Shown: piece after piece, positions 20,602 to 21,585 of the stretch | Position numbering within the stretch: position 1 is the first letter of the stretch | Layout of the letters: every line of letters begins with the position of its first letter | Source of the DNA: Desulfuromonadales bacterium | Lineage (GTDB): Bacteria; Desulfobacterota; Desulfuromonadia; Geobacterales; Pseudopelobacteraceae | Assembly: GCA_015688915.1 (NCBI GenBank) | Contig: JAATGX010000274.1 | Coordinates: 1-21,585, forward strand | Length of the DNA: 21,585 bases | Direction of reading: 5' to 3' | Translations under genes and position numbers: made by a program | Notes under the pieces: model-generated | Told to the model about the DNA's origin: nothing | The model's database searches: none | The model's input: the letters and a program-made list of their open reading frames with translations, nothing else

Positions 20602-21585
20602 ATGCGCCCGTTCCGCGTCAGCCTGACCGTCTCCATCCTGGCCTTCCTGAGCGGCCTGCTGCTCATGGCCTGGCTGCTCTTCAGCCTGCTCGCCTACCGT
20701 ACCGCCGCCAACGACCTTTTTTCCCAGAAGGGCGATCATGCCCGCATGCTGCTGGCGACCTTCATCAGCCAGTTGCCCGAGACCATTCCCATCTACCCGG
20801 AGGGAATGATCGCCGCCGGTTCCCCGGCGGCCGTCTACGCCCAGAAGCTGGCCGAGGATGCCTCGTTCATCCGCCTCACGCTGCTGGACGCGAACGGCAA
20901 GGTCATCTATACCGTGGGCAGGGATGGCGACGACATCTATAAGCCCTTTGTCGTGGCGACCGATGCCGCCAGGGGGGGTATCCTGCTTCCCGATGGTTCC
21001 GGCATTGTCTCCCTGGCGCAGGTCGCGCGGAATGGTGCCGCGGTGGGCAGGGCGGGGCTGGCGCTCTCCCTGTCCGCCGAAAAGGCCCGTCTGGAACGCT
21101 CGCGCCAGCTCTTCATGGCCTATTTCGCCATTGACTTTATCCTGCTCCTGGGTTTGGGCGCGTTCATCCTCTCGCGTATCGTGGTGACGCCGGTCAGCCG
21201 GCTGCTGGCCGCCACCGGGAAGATCACGGGAGGGCAGTACGGACAGCGGGTGCGGGTTTCCGGCAGTTCCGAACTGGCGCAATTGGCCGAGGCGTTCAAT
21301 GAGATGTCCGAAGCGCTCCTCTTCAAGGACCGCCAGGTATCGGCACAGGTGACCGCTCTGGAGCAGGCCAACACCGAGTTGCGCCAGGCGCGGGAAGAGG
21401 CGCTGCGTTCTGAAAAGATGGCTTCCATCGGCTTGCTGGCGGCGGGCATGGCCCACGAGGTCGGCACTCCGCTGGCCTCGATCATGGGGTATGCGGAACT
21501 GCTGGGCGGTGAGCAGCCGGAACAGGCCGCCATTCAGGACTACACCCGGCGCATCTCCGAGGATTGCGCCCGCATCGACCGCATC
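20602..21585 (+). CDS. Membrane sensor histidine kinase (5' part, truncated by window edge)
   Basis: From the ATG at 20602, 3 bases after the pilD stop, 328 codons are open to the right edge. The protein starts MRPFRVSLTVSILAFLSG with membrane segment 1 (about 8-32), a periplasmic sensor of about 140 residues (35-170) and membrane segment 2 (about 175-193, YFAIDFILLLGLGAFIL). A HAMP domain follows (about 195-245, TPVSRLLAATGKITGGQYG), a coiled coil (about 250-272) and the HisKA H-box GMAHEVGTPLASIMGYAELL with phosphoacceptor H285. The HExGTPL form of the H-box resembles NtrB/ZraS-type kinases that act through sigma-54 activators. The ATPase domain and any response regulator lie beyond the window, so the signal and partner are unknown. 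Tight spacing suggests an operon with pilD. Confidence 0.93.
   Translation, partial: MRPFRVSLTVSILAFLSGLLLMAWLLFSLLAYRTAANDLFSQKGDHARMLLATFISQLPETIPIYPEGMIAAGSPAAVYAQKLAEDASFIRLTLLDANGKVIYTVGRDGDDIYKPFVVATDAARGGILLPDGSGIVSLAQVARNGAAVGRAGLALSLSAEKARLERSRQLFMAYFAIDFILLLGLGAFILSRIVVTPVSRLLAATGKITGGQYGQRVRVSGSSELAQLAEAFNEMSEALLFKDRQVSAQVTALEQANTELRQAREEALRSEKMASIGLLAAGMAHEVGTPLASIMGYAELLGGEQPEQAAIQDYTRRISEDCARIDRI

Noticed and set aside
19756..21456. 566-codon open frame on the minus strand opposite pilD and the histidine kinase
   Set aside because: Shadow of strongly recognisable plus-strand genes; low-complexity Gln/Gly/His-rich translation without motifs.
1..21585. CRISPR array, tRNA or rRNA genes, phage or plasmid genes, toxin-antitoxin pairs
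   Set aside because: No regularly spaced direct repeats, no cloverleaf or rRNA sequence, and no phage, replication or toxin-antitoxin proteins were recognised on either strand.

Overview
The window looks like a chromosomal segment of a member of the Geobacteraceae (Geobacter / Pelobacter propionicus type, Desulfuromonadota). The grounds are high GC, an anaerobe's oxygen-defence pair (rubrerythrin and desulfoferrodoxin), a eukaryote-like citrate synthase of the kind described in Geobacteraceae, and an rpoN neighbourhood with HPr kinase and a mannose-type EIIA instead of PtsN. The family assignment is inference from gene content; no database was searched.

Left part (1-4942) is on the minus strand: the 5' part of lptF (runs off the left edge), desulfoferrodoxin, rubrerythrin, citrate synthase and an M24 aminopeptidase-like protein. 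dfx and gltA each end at a clear intrinsic terminator. Divergent from the peptidase is a short PrmA-like methyltransferase (5032-5631).

Centre (5841-13864) is a long plus-strand cluster: kdsD, kdsC, lptC, lptA, lptB, rpoN, hpf, hprK, rapZ and a mannose-type EIIA. The first half makes Kdo and builds the LPS export machine, with lptF lying nearby in the same window. The second half holds sigma-54, the ribosome hibernation factor and a regulatory PTS. The order parallels the E. coli kdsD-kdsC-lptCAB-rpoN-hpf-ptsN-rapZ-npr locus, but HPr kinase plus a Man-type EIIA stand where ptsN would be. Two long palindromic intergenic elements sit inside the cluster, at 6820-6941 and 9436-9513.

The PTS genes are split by a 3.9 kb block (13865-17785). 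It holds a secreted polysaccharide deacetylase-like protein, a remnant of a REP-associated transposase, a flavoredoxin-like flavin reductase and a chemoreceptor with a possible sigma-54/sigma-28-type promoter. After it come ptsH (with both H15 and S46) and ptsI. No sugar-transporting EIIB/C is visible, so the PTS here is probably regulatory. The window ends with a prepilin peptidase (pilD-like) and the 5' part of a membrane sensor histidine kinase that runs off the right edge.

I found no CRISPR array, rRNA, tRNA, intact insertion sequence or clearly novel multi-gene system. The most interesting items are the palindromic elements, the transposase remnant, the rewired rpoN/PTS locus, and three promoters that abut their start codons and may give leaderless mRNAs.
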